A stretch of 64,000 nt of DNA from Calothrix sp. FI2-JRJ7 (GTDB taxonomy: Bacteria > Cyanobacteriota > Cyanobacteriia > Cyanobacteriales > Nostocaceae), in assembly GCA_019359675.1 (NCBI GenBank), contig JAHHGX010000013.1, positions 1 to 64,000 of the forward strand. Direction: 5' to 3'. The position numbers and the translations under genes are program-made. Under the pieces are notes generated by a model, which ran no database searches, was not told the origin of the DNA, and was given only the letters and a program-made list of their open reading frames with translations. Position 1 is the first letter of the stretch, and each line of letters starts with the position of its first letter. Shown here piece after piece: positions 39,578 through 47,066 of this stretch.

Positions 39578-40818
39578 GCCGCCTCCTTTTGAAGAAAACT
39601 GATTGCAGCTGCAACGACGCCTGGATTACCAACGCCCAATACCTCGCCCAGCTTGCCAAGCAATCCTTGAATAATTAGCTCTTCCGGCGCCTGTTTACGC
39701 GCTTCCGCTAAGTCAATAATTGTGCGCGCTGTACTGTCGTAAGTGTCGTGAAGGTTAACTTCTTGCCCATGAAGACTAACCTTGTAGTGGCGCGCTGCGT
39801 TTGGACCAGCTACCCATCCACACTTCGTCCTGATTTTCTTAGGTGGTTCAGGAAGTTGGGCAATTTCTCTTACTGCGGCGCCGATATCCGCAGCTTTAAC
39901 CCTACGGTTTTCGGATTCAGCAACTTCGCAAGCCAATTCCCAAGCCTTTTTACAGTCGTGGATATTGTCGCGCAATGGGTAAAGTTCGCGCGCTTGTGTT
40001 TCTGGTAGCGTGCCAATTTTTAATCCCATGCTGTGTTCTAGTTTGCCAGCCTGCCATTCCTTTTGGAGGGAAGAGTAGGCGCGCTTAAATAAGGAGTGGT
40101 GATTCTCTAAAAATGCGCTCATCGAATCACAGCCAAAAGCCTTGTAACCTTCGCGCGCGTCGATTTTTACAAGCGCGTAACGGGTGAAGTTCTTGGCGAA
40201 TAAAGCAAAGTTCTTAAGCGCTTCGCCGTTGTCGATGATGCGCTCGATTAACTCTTCGACTTCTTCTTTAGATAGCGCGGCGCCGTCGATGTCGTTGGGG
40301 ATTTGAAGGGCAACTGGCGCTTTTTCTTCTGGCGCTTTTTCTTCTGGCGCTTCAACTTCCGTTATTTCTTCCACCTTCGTATCCGAAGGTTCAGATTCAA
40401 CCTTAGTTAAATGCCATACAGGAAGCTGGCGTTCGACAGGATTGTTGTCCGGATTGGGAGAGTCCAAGCGCCGTACTTGAGCTTGTCCTTCCTCGACGTG
40501 AATAACCTTATATATGTCGTCGAAGTCATTCGCCTTAACTTCGTCGCCCGCCTTTATGTCTGATTCAAGCGCAGGAAACGCGATTAAGTTCAAAGGGTTT
40601 ATCGGCTCGGTGAGTCCCTTGTCGTCGAACTTTACCCAGGCATCAGGCATGGGTAAATCTTGATAACCGATGTAAGTCCCGCTTCTCATGAGCGGTTCGC
40701 AGAAGACTCTCGTGCCCTCAGAAAAGGAATTTAAAATTTCCAGGCGCCTCTCCCTCGTATCTTCCGGGTTCCTCTCAAACTTCTTGCATTTAGATTTACG
40801 TACAGTTGTCGCGACCAT
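39574..40818 (-). CDS. ParB-like regulatory protein
   Basis: 414 residues. The N-terminal 115 residues look like two SH3-like barrels (GTRVFCEPLMRSGTYIGYQ, AGDEVKANDFDDIYKVIHVEEG). Residues 190-330 have a ParB-HTH-like layout: a helix with KAFGCDSMSAFLENHHSLF, then LEHSMGLKIGTLPETQARELYPLRD and AWELACEVAESENRRVKAADIGAAVREI, as in cyanobacterial plasmid and phage ParB-related regulators. A 15-18-bp tandem repeat (40317-40360) gives the EEKAPEEKAP stretch, and an in-frame palindrome (40373-40390) gives EPSDTKVE. Start behind GAGAGGATG. Confidence 0.6.
   Translation of the reverse strand: MVATTVRKSKCKKFERNPEDTRERRLEILNSFSEGTRVFCEPLMRSGTYIGYQDLPMPDAWVKFDDKGLTEPINPLNLIAFPALESDIKAGDEVKANDFDDIYKVIHVEEGQAQVRRLDSPNPDNNPVERQLPVWHLTKVESEPSDTKVEEITEVEAPEEKAPEEKAPVALQIPNDIDGAALSKEEVEELIERIIDNGEALKNFALFAKNFTRYALVKIDAREGYKAFGCDSMSAFLENHHSLFKRAYSSLQKEWQAGKLEHSMGLKIGTLPETQARELYPLRDNIHDCKKAWELACEVAESENRRVKAADIGAAVREIAQLPEPPKKIRTKCGWVAGPNAARHYKVSLHGQEVNLHDTYDSTARTIIDLAEARKQAPEELIIQGLLGKLGEVLGVGNPGVVAAAISFLQKEAA
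40373..40390. repeat. 18-bp palindrome ACCTTCGTATCCGAAGGT, in coding frame
   Basis: Inside the ParB-like gene; on the coding (-) strand it is read as P-S-D-T-K. Confidence 0.9.
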
Positions 40819-41131
40819 AACATCCTCTCATGTGCTAATTTATCCTTCGCAATCTCAAACCAATTGAGCTTTCGTTCGAGATATGTATTCTTTGATTATC
40901 CGTACCAGATTTAATTTTATTTTTGCTACAAACCAACAAAAAAGTAAAGCCTCAGTCGCTAAATATTCACATTGGTTGATGTTAAGTTCCTCCTTTTTTG
41001 TGCAATAATAAACAAACAAGTTTGGGGTAGTGACCATTCCCCACATGTGCTAATTTTGCCGCTTTTGCGGCTTTGTAATTTGAGTAGAGGCGCCACCACG
41101 AGGCTGAGAATCTAGTGGGTGGCGCCTTTGT
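40819..41131. other. Intergenic region with leader repeat and hairpin
   Basis: About 310 bases. The 13-base sequence CATGTGCTAATTT occurs at 40829 (ten bases before the ParB-like start) and 41044; a related CATGTGTTACTTTTT lies before another leftward gene at 44224. The hairpin at 41088-41127 (GGCGCCACC / GGTGGCGCC) separates this region from the RHH gene and is T-rich on the + side. A 63-codon frame on the - strand (41046-40855) has no good support. Confidence 0.5.
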
Positions 41132-41380
41132 TTATGCGGCTAATGCTCCTTCAATTTCTAGCTGCTTTTCCGTTGATTCAAGAGTTTTTATTCTTTCGCT
41201 TAATTCTAATTTTGCAAGCCTTTCTTGCTTGTGTTTTTTAATAGCTTCATCAATCGCTATTATGCAAAAAGCTGTAACGCTTAAACCTGTCTCTTTGCAG
41301 GCCTTAAGCAACTCGCCTCCCAGTTCTAGCGGCACATTTATGCTTGTTCTGTACAAGTGTTCTTTACTACTAAGCTTCAT
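41132..41380 (-). CDS. CopG-like ribbon-helix-helix protein
   Basis: 82 residues. RTSINVPLELGGELLKACKETGLSVTAFCIIAIDEAI is the strand-helix-helix of an RHH DNA-binding domain; the C-terminal 30 residues form a Lys/Glu coiled coil (KHKQERLAKLELSERIKTLESTEKQL). It is divergent from the HTH gene at 41576 and a perfect 8-bp inverted repeat (41475-41502) lies between them, the probable operator for one or both. Confidence 0.65.
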   Translation of the reverse strand: MKLSSKEHLYRTSINVPLELGGELLKACKETGLSVTAFCIIAIDEAIKKHKQERLAKLELSERIKTLESTEKQLEIEGALAA

Positions 41381-41474
41381 GGCGTTTATTAAATACGTTT
41401 TTACTAAGCCGCAAGCAGCGTCAACACGACATAGCTTGAGTATGTTGTGGTGTTTTAGTTACTGTGGCTACTAT

Positions 41475-41502
41475 ACTATATCAGCAAATCAACAGATATA
41501 GT
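41475..41502. promoter_or_regulatory. Operator: ACTATATC - 12 - GATATAGT inverted repeat
   Basis: Perfect 8-bp arms with a 12-base spacer, centre-to-centre two helical turns, in the divergent gap between an RHH gene and an HTH gene. A TATACTATA overlaps the left arm and could be a -10 region. Confidence 0.65.
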
Positions 41503-41575
41503 CACACCCATTTGAAAAATTTTTCACAACCGTGAATAATGTATGTTTAAAAATTAAGTGAGTACGGTACGGGAA

Positions 41576-41917
41576 ATGGATAAAGATGCCAAGGCGCGCT
41601 TTGTAGAAAAGCTTATGCAAGCGCAAGCGGAACGCTCGCAGCGACGATTCGCTAAAGACTTGGAAGTTCAGCTTGGCACGTTGCAAAATTGGTTACGTGG
41701 CGACAGCTATCCAACTCCTGAGAATTTTAAGAAAATTGCCGCAGCTGCTGGGATGTCCCAGCTTGAATTATTTGCTTACATCTTCGACGAAGACACTAGC
41801 AACTTACCTCCGGCGCCAATTCAAGCAGAGCAGGCGCTTTCTTATTTGGCGCCTCTCTCAAAAAAAGAAAAAGTACGGCTGATAAAGCTATTGTTGGATG
41901 ATGTAGCTGACGATTGA
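41576..41917 (+). CDS. HTH-type transcriptional regulator
   Basis: 113 residues from ATG at 41576 (GTG at 41558 in frame). Residues 8-60 are an XRE-like HTH: RFVEKLMQAQAERSQRRFAKDLEVQLGTLQNWLRGDSYPTPENFKKIAAAAGM. The C terminus ends in a helix (LSKKEKVRLIKLLLDDV) common in cyanobacterial plasmid and phage regulators. It is divergent from the RHH gene, with the ACTATATC operator between. Confidence 0.7.
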   Translation: MDKDAKARFVEKLMQAQAERSQRRFAKDLEVQLGTLQNWLRGDSYPTPENFKKIAAAAGMSQLELFAYIFDEDTSNLPPAPIQAEQALSYLAPLSKKEKVRLIKLLLDDVADD

Positions 41918-42011
41918 CATAGACAGAACTTTTTAGGTTTATCAGCCCACGGCGCAATCGAAGCGTATGTGTGGCTGAATTAGATGCACGCTACTCATCA
42001 AACCTTAGCTT

Positions 42012-42278
42012 CTAAGACGCATTTTCTTTTTCTTGCGCTTGCGCTTCCATTTCCTCTGCTTTTTTTTGCGCTTTAATTTCAGCCTGAACCAATAAAGCAT
42101 ACCGTACAGAAGCTTCTAAAGCCTTAACAAGTTCGTCTTTGGCTTCAGATTGTAGATTCATGCTTGTCGCTATATCGGCAAGACGGTCAAGCACTTCGCT
42201 GAGTAAGTGTTGGTCAATATGAAATTGTAGCTCTTGTCTAAGTGTTCTCATCTTTAAGTGTGTGCAAGTAAAAATCAT
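42012..42278 (-). CDS. Small helical hypothetical protein
   Basis: 88 residues from 42278 (79 from an ATG at 42251). Helical throughout, with a Glu/Lys/Ala-rich C-terminal coil (AEIKAQKKAEEMEAQAQEKE). No family recognised. It is converged upon by the HTH gene and stands alone. Confidence 0.5.
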   Translation of the reverse strand: MIFTCTHLKMRTLRQELQFHIDQHLLSEVLDRLADIATSMNLQSEAKDELVKALEASVRYALLVQAEIKAQKKAEEMEAQAQEKENAS

Positions 42279-42589
42279 TTTTGCCTTTACTTAAAAATAG
42301 CGAAATCCCTAAAGGGAGCATTTTTAGCGGCTTTGATTTATTTTTCTATAGTTTTCGTGATGCACTTCTCGTAATCATTATCAATGTCAATGGCGCCAAA
42401 GTATTGCATAATGCGCCTAATTCAAAAGAATTTCTCGGTATTTCCCCGCAGGCGCCTTATCGACTAGTTTGTTAAAATCTGCTGACAAAGACAACAGACA
42501 CAGTTGTAAAAGGGTTTTAAGTCAAGCCTCCGGCGCCGGAGGTTTTTTGCTGCTTAAATTAAGTTGCGCTTTCTTTCGGGTTTAGGTTG
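42279..42589. other. Intergenic region before the HAD phosphatase
   Basis: About 310 bases. The only clear element is the terminator at 42526-42549. A 64-codon + frame beginning at 42281 (MPLLKNSEIPKG) has no ribosome site and was not accepted. Confidence 0.4.
42526..42549 (+). terminator. Terminator CCTCCGGCGCCGGAGG + T6
   Basis: Perfect 16-bp palindrome with GGCGCC at its centre, followed by TTTTTT on the + strand. No annotated + gene precedes it closely, so it may end a + transcript from the HTH gene or an unseen RNA. Confidence 0.75.
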
Positions 42590-43129
42590 TCAGTCTATTT
42601 CTAGTCCATATTTTCGGCGCCACTCTTCAGCCCAAAGGAAGTCAATGCCAATTTCGTTAGCACAATCTTTATCTTCGGGGCGGTCGCCAACCATTAGCCT
42701 TCCTGTTACTTCGCGTTCCCCATCTTCTATAAATAGTTTTGCAAGCTCAAGCATCCCGGAATGAGGCTTGCGGTATAGCCCTATTAACTGGGGTTCTCTT
42801 GTTCCTATCTCGTGGAATTCGCTTCTAGTAACGTGCCAGCACTCTTCTCCCGCAAAGTCCGGGCAAAAGTAAATTTCTTGCAATTCAGGAAACAAGCTGA
42901 GTGTATAAAGCATTTCTTGAGACGCCGATGCAAGAGTCTTGTATCCGCTTTTGATGCCTGCTTGATTTGATATTCCTACACAATGAGCGCCGTTATCGGC
43001 AAAGTGTTTTAGCGCTTTGTCTGCACCTTGGATTATCTTGACATCGTGCGGATGCTTCTTAAACGTGGCGCCGCTTATAGTTTCAGTTAGCGTGCCATCA
43101 ATATCAACAAACAAAATTCTGCCTTCCAA
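42590..43129 (-). CDS. HAD-superfamily phosphatase
   Basis: 179 residues. Motif I FVDIDGTLTE (nucleophile Asp and acid Asp), motif II ISNQAGI, motif III RKPHSGMLE and motif IV MVGDRPEDKDCANEIG are all present. The ISNQAG and KPH features match the HAD IIIA group that includes histidinol-phosphate/GmhB-like phosphatases and polynucleotide 3'-phosphatases. A role in nucleotide or DNA end repair is plausible for a phage, but substrate cannot be told from the sequence. It is preceded by AAGGAG and follows a 61-residue gene. Confidence 0.8.
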   Translation of the reverse strand: MEGRILFVDIDGTLTETISGATFKKHPHDVKIIQGADKALKHFADNGAHCVGISNQAGIKSGYKTLASASQEMLYTLSLFPELQEIYFCPDFAGEECWHVTRSEFHEIGTREPQLIGLYRKPHSGMLELAKLFIEDGEREVTGRLMVGDRPEDKDCANEIGIDFLWAEEWRRKYGLEID

Positions 43130-43143
43130 ATTTAACTTCTCCT

Positions 43144-43329
43144 TTAAGGATAAAATTTATTGTTTTTAATAAGGCGCCATGCATCGCCAATTGTTGAGCC
43201 GTACTGACATGTGTACCTGCCGCGCGAAACAATTTCAATGCTGTATCTATTGCCTCGATGCCAAAAGAAATTGCTTGGTTCAAGGCTTTTCGCGCGAAGA
43301 AAGTAATCGCCAAATCTCTTGTATTGCAT
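43144..43329 (-). CDS. Small basic aromatic protein
   Basis: 61 residues, MQYKRFGDYFLRAKSLEPSNFF, rich in Tyr, Phe and Arg. It starts behind TTAAGG and ends 14 bases before the HAD gene, whose ribosome site lies in the gap. No family recognised. Confidence 0.5.
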   Translation of the reverse strand: MQYKRFGDYFLRAKSLEPSNFFWHRGNRYSIEIVSRGRYTCQYGSTIGDAWRLIKNNKFYP

Positions 43330-43463
43330 CAAAAACCTTAATTGTCCGATACTTTTGTAGTTTCATCCTGCTTGATTAAAAATTTACATTAAGTTCAGGA
43401 CTTACACCTATAACTATCTTTAAAAATTTGGGATTCATAAATATAGTTACTTGAAACGTATTT

Positions 43464-43850
43464 ATGAAACTTAATTTATCAATCAAGGGTTTAATTGCTG
43501 TTGTTTTACTTGCTGCTTCCCATGCGCCTGTTATGGCGCAATCCCGCTCGCATTTAGTAAACCTTGGCGCCGATAGTCAAGGTAACAATTACTATCTTGA
43601 CGCGAGGACTGTTCGTTCTTACCAACGGTTTGAGATTCGCAAACTACAAAATCAAACTATGGTGCAACTAACGATGAGCGCTAATTGTCGAGAGCGAAGG
43701 ATTTGGGTTACAAAGGTTGAGCGCTTCTCCATGAATGGTCAAAGACTCGCTCAAGCTACCGACCTCATGGAAGAAATGCCATACGAAGAAGGCGCGCCTG
43801 CCACTAATGCATTGAGATACTACTGCGCTGGTGTAGGTGTTCGTTGGTAA
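43464..43850 (+). CDS. Secreted protein, surface-adhesin E-like fold
   Basis: 128 residues with a Sec signal peptide (MKLNLSIKGLIAVVLLAASHAPVMA, cleavage after A-M-A near 25). The mature part has the layout of the surface-adhesin protein E-like fold: LVNLGADSQGNNYYLDARTV, then strands with MVQLTMSANCRERRIWV, and a second Cys near the end (LRYYCAGVG), likely a disulphide. Such small exported proteins in temperate phages can modify the cell surface or block superinfection; this is inference. A convergent hairpin closes the gene. Confidence 0.65.
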   Translation: MKLNLSIKGLIAVVLLAASHAPVMAQSRSHLVNLGADSQGNNYYLDARTVRSYQRFEIRKLQNQTMVQLTMSANCRERRIWVTKVERFSMNGQRLAQATDLMEEMPYEEGAPATNALRYYCAGVGVRW

Positions 43851-43875
43851 TATTTTGTTTTCAAGGTTCAGTGCG

Positions 43876-43904
43876 GGCGCCTTGATTAAGAGGCGCCTGT
43901 TGTT
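43876..43904. terminator. Bidirectional terminator
   Basis: GGCGCCTT and AAGAGGCGCC pair around a short loop, with T-rich TGTTGTTT on the + side, between two convergent genes. Confidence 0.6.
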
Positions 43905-44209
43905 TAAGCGATTCCTTTGGCAAAAGTTGTGCGATACCAATTGTGGAATCCCGTTACTGCTTCGTCGCAAGAAGTCCATTGCTTAAGCATTGAACCCGAA
44001 CCAGCGTAAGACTCGTAATAATGGTAGAAAAACTCGCCGTTCAGCTTAACGATTAGCCCTATGTATACTTCGGGTTCTTCGTCAAAACTTAAATCCGCGC
44101 GGTACTCTATGTCGTACTCATTTACGGGCTGCTTTTTCACCTCAGAAAGTGAGAATTCGCTGTCTTTAAACAGTAATAAAGTCTCTAGTAGCTTCACTGG
44201 ATAAGCCAT
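43904..44209 (-). CDS. Hypothetical protein
   Basis: 101 residues, starting MAYPVKLLETLLLFKDSEFSL; mixed alpha/beta with many Tyr in the centre (FFYHYYESYAGSG). No family recognised. The leader has the CATGTGTTACTTTTT relative of the CATGTGCTAATTT repeat 14 bases upstream of the start. Confidence 0.55.
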   Translation of the reverse strand: MAYPVKLLETLLLFKDSEFSLSEVKKQPVNEYDIEYRADLSFDEEPEVYIGLIVKLNGEFFYHYYESYAGSGSMLKQWTSCDEAVTGFHNWYRTTFAKGIA

Positions 44210-44329
44210 TGGTTTTCTCCGCGCATGTGTTACTTTTTAGATATCTCATTAATTTCTCTAGACTCAGTTGCAGGCGCCAGTAATTCATTGTGTTGGCCGC
44301 TTGTTGTTTTGGTTCGTGGCAAGTGGCGC

Positions 44330-44932
44330 CTAGTATCTTTTGTTGAGAGATGGCTTAAGCTCATGAATCAGATGTAGTTCTGTGTCTCGCATTGCTTGCT
44401 CTGTTCCTTCCAAAGGGAAAAGGAGGCAATAAAGGAGAAGCTCAACTCCGCTCTTTGTAAAAATTTCTAGTTCTTTGACATGGTGAGTGGTTATTCTTAA
44501 ATGTATGTTCAAACTTGAACCTACATAAGCAATCCTTTTTGAGTTTTTGTTGTTGATAGCTACAATATAGACTCCAGGAGAGTCAGGAATTTTGCTTATG
44601 TCCTGGGGGATTCGGAATGGAGAACAGGAGTTAATAATTGATTGCAAAATGGGATTCTCTTGTCGAGGGACTATCTCCAACCCATCAAAGTTATGTTCTT
44701 TGTTTATGGCAAAGTTGACGATATTGTATCTGCTCGGCGTTTTGGCTTTTAAAGCCCTCCCTAGAATTTCATTGAATCTATCAACGTCGTACTCGTATAG
44801 CCAGCGTATGCAAGTCATGCAGCTTTTTTGGTGGATGATAGCGTGTCCCGTGACACCATCGGTGCAAAGGTGTTTAAGGCGCTCGCAATTTGATATTTTC
44901 TTGCCTATTGCTTCAACAAATTCCATGTACAC
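44330..44932 (-). CDS. GIY-YIG endonuclease
   Basis: 200 residues. The C-terminal 90 residues are a GIY-YIG domain: GVYIVAI, RIAYVGSSLNIHLRITTHH (YVG with the conserved Arg/His helix), LLLYCLLFPLEGTEQAMRDTELHLIHELKPSLN (metal-binding Glu and Asn-Pro end). The N-terminal 110 residues hold Cys pairs (ERLKHLC, SCMTCIRWLY) that may form a zinc finger for target binding. No GGCGCC occurs within it, unlike almost all other genes, suggesting recent arrival. Probably a free-standing homing-type nuclease. Confidence 0.75.
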   Translation of the reverse strand: MYMEFVEAIGKKISNCERLKHLCTDGVTGHAIIHQKSCMTCIRWLYEYDVDRFNEILGRALKAKTPSRYNIVNFAINKEHNFDGLEIVPRQENPILQSIINSCSPFRIPQDISKIPDSPGVYIVAINNKNSKRIAYVGSSLNIHLRITTHHVKELEIFTKSGVELLLYCLLFPLEGTEQAMRDTELHLIHELKPSLNKRY

Positions 44933-44956
44933 TTACTAGTAAAGAGTCGGATATAG

Positions 44957-44992
44957 CAGGCGCCAACATCGTAAGTGTTGGCGCTTGTTGTT
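44957..44992. terminator. Hairpin GCGCCAACA/TGTTGGCGC
   Basis: Nine-base perfect stem, seven-base loop, then TTGTTGTTT on the + strand. It lies upstream of the leftward GIY-YIG gene. Confidence 0.65.
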
Positions 44993-45068
44993 TAATTAGC
45001 CCGAAGGCTTAAGTATTACGGTACCATATTCTATCCAAAATGGAATACTTTTTACCCCTAAAATCAAA

Positions 45069-45105
45069 ACCCACCCGGACTACTTGAGTCGGGTGGGTCT
45101 TCTTT
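45069..45105. terminator. Terminator CCCACCCGGAC...GTCGGGTGGG
   Basis: Strong ten-base stem with a small loop, flanked by AAAA on the left and TCTTCTTT on the right, so it can work on both strands. It lies 40 bases below the stop of the leftward RHH gene. Confidence 0.8.
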
Positions 45106-45146
45106 GGCTATTTGCTGTATTTGTTTCAGCTTGCGCCTCAGCGTAT

Positions 45147-45419
45147 TTATATAGTGGCTGAGGCGACTAGCTCCCCCTTGCGCGCTTCCTCTATTTGCTC
45201 AAGCCTTCTCTTTATTAACTGCAATTCCGTCTCTAACCTCTCTACTCGACTTACTTCATCAGCATTGACAACAATTTCACCACTGAGGAACTTTTCAGCA
45301 AGAGCTGTTAGCACTTTTGCCTCATTCAGCCCTATTTCTTTTGCCTTCTCAGCAAACCTATCCTTGAAAGATTGAGTGACGCGCGTACTGATTCTGACAT
45401 CTTTTACTGCTTTTTCCAT
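45147..45419 (-). CDS. RHH-type DNA-binding protein with coiled coil
   Basis: 90 residues from the ATG at 45419 (ATG at 45431 in frame). VRISTRVTQSFKDRFAEKAKEIGLNEAKVLTALAEKFL is an RHH domain (strand VRISTRV, two helices); the second half is a leucine-rich coiled coil (VERLETELQLIKRRLEQIEE). It is divergent from the gene at 45622, and the GTATCCC operator in the gap overlaps a consensus promoter, so it is probably an autorepressor. Confidence 0.65.
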   Translation of the reverse strand: MEKAVKDVRISTRVTQSFKDRFAEKAKEIGLNEAKVLTALAEKFLSGEIVVNADEVSRVERLETELQLIKRRLEQIEEARKGELVASATI

Positions 45420-45489
45420 TTTGGCTCCCATTTATAAATTTCTTTGGATAAGCAAAGTCTAGCACTCTCACCCTGTAAAGGTAAATGAC

Positions 45490-45531
45490 GTATCCCAAAT
45501 TATTGACATTTTGGGATACTTGGGATACATT
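45490..45531 (+). promoter_or_regulatory. Consensus promoter overlapped by GTATCCCAA/TTGGGATAC operator
   Basis: TTGACA (45503-45508), 17-bp spacer, TACATT (45526-45531). The spacer and flanks carry GTATCCCAAA (45490), TTTGGGATAC (45510) and TTGGGATAC (45520): two inverted and one direct half site. A repressor bound here would block the promoter of the gene at 45622. Confidence 0.65.
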
Positions 45532-45570
45532 TAATTCATAGGCGCCACCAACAACCGCCCAAAGAAAAAC

Positions 45571-45590
45571 CCCTCGGCGCCAACCGAGGG
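45571..45590 (+). promoter_or_regulatory. Leader hairpin CCCTCGG/CCGAGGG
   Basis: Seven-base perfect stem in the 5' leader of the gene at 45622, preceded by AAAAAC. It ends about 30 bases before the start codon and lacks a T-run, so it is likely an mRNA structure. Confidence 0.45.
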
Positions 45591-45621
45591 AAACAATAAA
45601 CTTCAACCAGGATTTTAACAA

Positions 45622-46521
45622 ATGCAAACCTATACTCAAGCGCAACTTGAAACAAAAACTCTTAAAGAACTTAAACGGCTAGCGCAAACACTCGGCGCCG
45701 AACCAACCAAAGACGCGCGCTTAAAGCAAAGTTGGGTTACAGCAATACTAGGCGCCATGCCTCAAAAGGTTGAGGAACTACCTTCGGATACGAAGGTAGA
45801 AGCTGAAGCTAAAACTTGCGCGGATTGCCCACTGTTTCAAGCTTTCAATGACGGCAGCGGTCGCGGTTTATGTTGCGGCGCCGACCGAGTAGCGCGCGCT
45901 CATCATCAGCAGACCCAAGATTGTCTTCACTTAATTGAAGCGCACGAGGAACAACCTTCGGATACGAAGGAAGAAGAATATGTCTTGCTACCAGCAGGCG
46001 CCACTCAAATGATGACCGCTTACCACGTAAAACATCAAGGCTTGATTGTCGGCATGATATTTAACGTGCATCGAAATAATTCTTGGCAGTGTGGTGATGG
46101 ACAAAATTATAGGTATCCAGCAGAAGCTAGAGAGGCGCTTGTAAAACTAACCGAGGCGCCGCTTTTAAAGACTCACCCACATAAATACCAGTCACCAGAT
46201 GGCGCGCTAGAAGTAACTCAGATGAGCGAGATTGGTAAACATAAGTTATGGGTGAATAACAAAGATAAATTTTATTACAGCACTTACCGCGACGCCGAAA
46301 AATCTAATCATCCAGTAGCAGTGCGCTGTGATGATGTGAAGGTGGGAGATAAGATATATATTGCTGGTTACTCGCGTATAGTATCGGACATTCTTCAAGT
46401 TCCACACTTAGGAATAAACTGGACGAAGTTTGTGTGCGCTGACGGAATTGAAATAAAGGCGCCGTGGTATTGCCCGGTTCAAATAAGCGCTTTCCCTTCG
46501 CTTGAACTGGAGGCTGCATAA
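45622..46521 (+). CDS. SAP-like N-terminal protein with palindrome-derived linkers
   Basis: 299 residues. Residues 5-50 (TQAQLETKTLKELKRLAQTLGAEPTKDARLKQSWVTAI) look like a SAP or Rho-N-like DNA/RNA-binding helix pair. Residues 65-100 carry a Cys cluster (CADCPLF, GLCCGAD, CLHLIEAH). Two in-frame copies of the 18-bp palindrome give ELPSDTKVE and EQPSDTKEE and act as linkers between these parts. The C-terminal 180 residues are strand-rich with KVGDKIYIAG and resemble an SH3-like barrel. It is controlled by the promoter/operator at 45490-45531. Confidence 0.6.
   Translation: MQTYTQAQLETKTLKELKRLAQTLGAEPTKDARLKQSWVTAILGAMPQKVEELPSDTKVEAEAKTCADCPLFQAFNDGSGRGLCCGADRVARAHHQQTQDCLHLIEAHEEQPSDTKEEEYVLLPAGATQMMTAYHVKHQGLIVGMIFNVHRNNSWQCGDGQNYRYPAEAREALVKLTEAPLLKTHPHKYQSPDGALEVTQMSEIGKHKLWVNNKDKFYYSTYRDAEKSNHPVAVRCDDVKVGDKIYIAGYSRIVSDILQVPHLGINWTKFVCADGIEIKAPWYCPVQISAFPSLELEAA
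45780..45797. repeat. 18-bp palindrome ACCTTCGGATACGAAGGT, in coding frame
   Basis: First copy in this gene, read as P-S-D-T-K-V. Confidence 0.9.
45954..45971. repeat. 18-bp palindrome ACCTTCGGATACGAAGGA, in coding frame
   Basis: Second copy in the same gene, 174 bases further, read as P-S-D-T-K-E. Confidence 0.9.
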
Positions 46522-46522
46522 A

Positions 46523-46738
46523 ATGCGTATCTTCTTAATCACTGCGCTTTTAGTTTTTCATTTACCAGCAGAGGCAATCACTTTCAAGCCACCTGCGGAA
46601 CCCTCGCCCAAAGATAGCGCTAGTGGCGCCAGTCGATGGGTTGATTCTCCAAGTTTTGAACCGCCCCCAGATAACCCGCGACCTCACTGTAAAAACTTGG
46701 GGTGCAGAAGGGGAGGCGCCGCATCTAGAGGCGCTTGA
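46523..46738 (+). CDS. Small secreted proline-rich protein
   Basis: 71 residues from the ATG at 46523. Signal peptide MRIFLITALLVFHLPAEA, then a Pro-rich stretch (FKPPAEPSPKD, FEPPPDNPRPHC) with two Cys and a basic Gly/Arg end. It follows the previous gene by one base. No family recognised. Confidence 0.5.
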   Translation: MRIFLITALLVFHLPAEAITFKPPAEPSPKDSASGASRWVDSPSFEPPPDNPRPHCKNLGCRRGGAASRGA

Positions 46739-46815
46739 AGACAGGAGGACAGGAAGACAAGGCAGAAAAATCCCCCTTGTCCACGAATCCTCCTGTCCAC
46801 CTTGTCTCTCCCAAG
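46738..46815. repeat. Host-type short repeat cluster (GACAAGG/CCTCCTGTC)
   Basis: GACAGGAGGACAGGAAGACAAGG-like units on the left face CCTTGTC, CCTCCTGTC and CCTTGTC on the right, giving a long imperfect hairpin. It is a second copy of the element inside the tail gene at 29116-29203. Confidence 0.65.
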
Positions 46816-46847
46816 GAGGCGCTTAATCAAACTACCGCGCTCGTTTA

Positions 46848-47066
46848 ATGCGGGCGCCTAACAAAATGAAACCAAAACAAGCAAACAAAATCATAAGACA
46901 GTGCATCGAGAAATTAACAAAAGTTCAAGACGGAATAGAAGTTAATTTTCCTGAAGAGTTGGCGCCGAGAACTACTGACGAAAAGTTCTTTAGTCAGCTT
47001 GCAGAAGCCCTTGGTCAACTTGAAAACTGTGAATATGACTTAGACCAACTTGAGGAGGCGCCTTAA
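46848..47066 (+). CDS. Small helical protein upstream of ERF
   Basis: 72 residues (or 66 from ATG at 46866). Lys-rich N terminus, acidic C terminus (LENCEYDLDQLEEAP). No family recognised. It ends directly against the ERF gene start and probably belongs to the recombination operon. Confidence 0.5.
   Translation: MRAPNKMKPKQANKIIRQCIEKLTKVQDGIEVNFPEELAPRTTDEKFFSQLAEALGQLENCEYDLDQLEEAP

Noticed and set aside
40855-41046. 63-codon leftward frame with a Phe/Cys-rich product
   Set aside because: No usable ribosome site, odd composition and it lies between repeated leader sequences; more likely noncoding.
42281-42475. 64-codon rightward frame starting at 42281
   Set aside because: No ribosome site, aromatic-rich random look; upstream is the start of a convincing opposite-strand gene.
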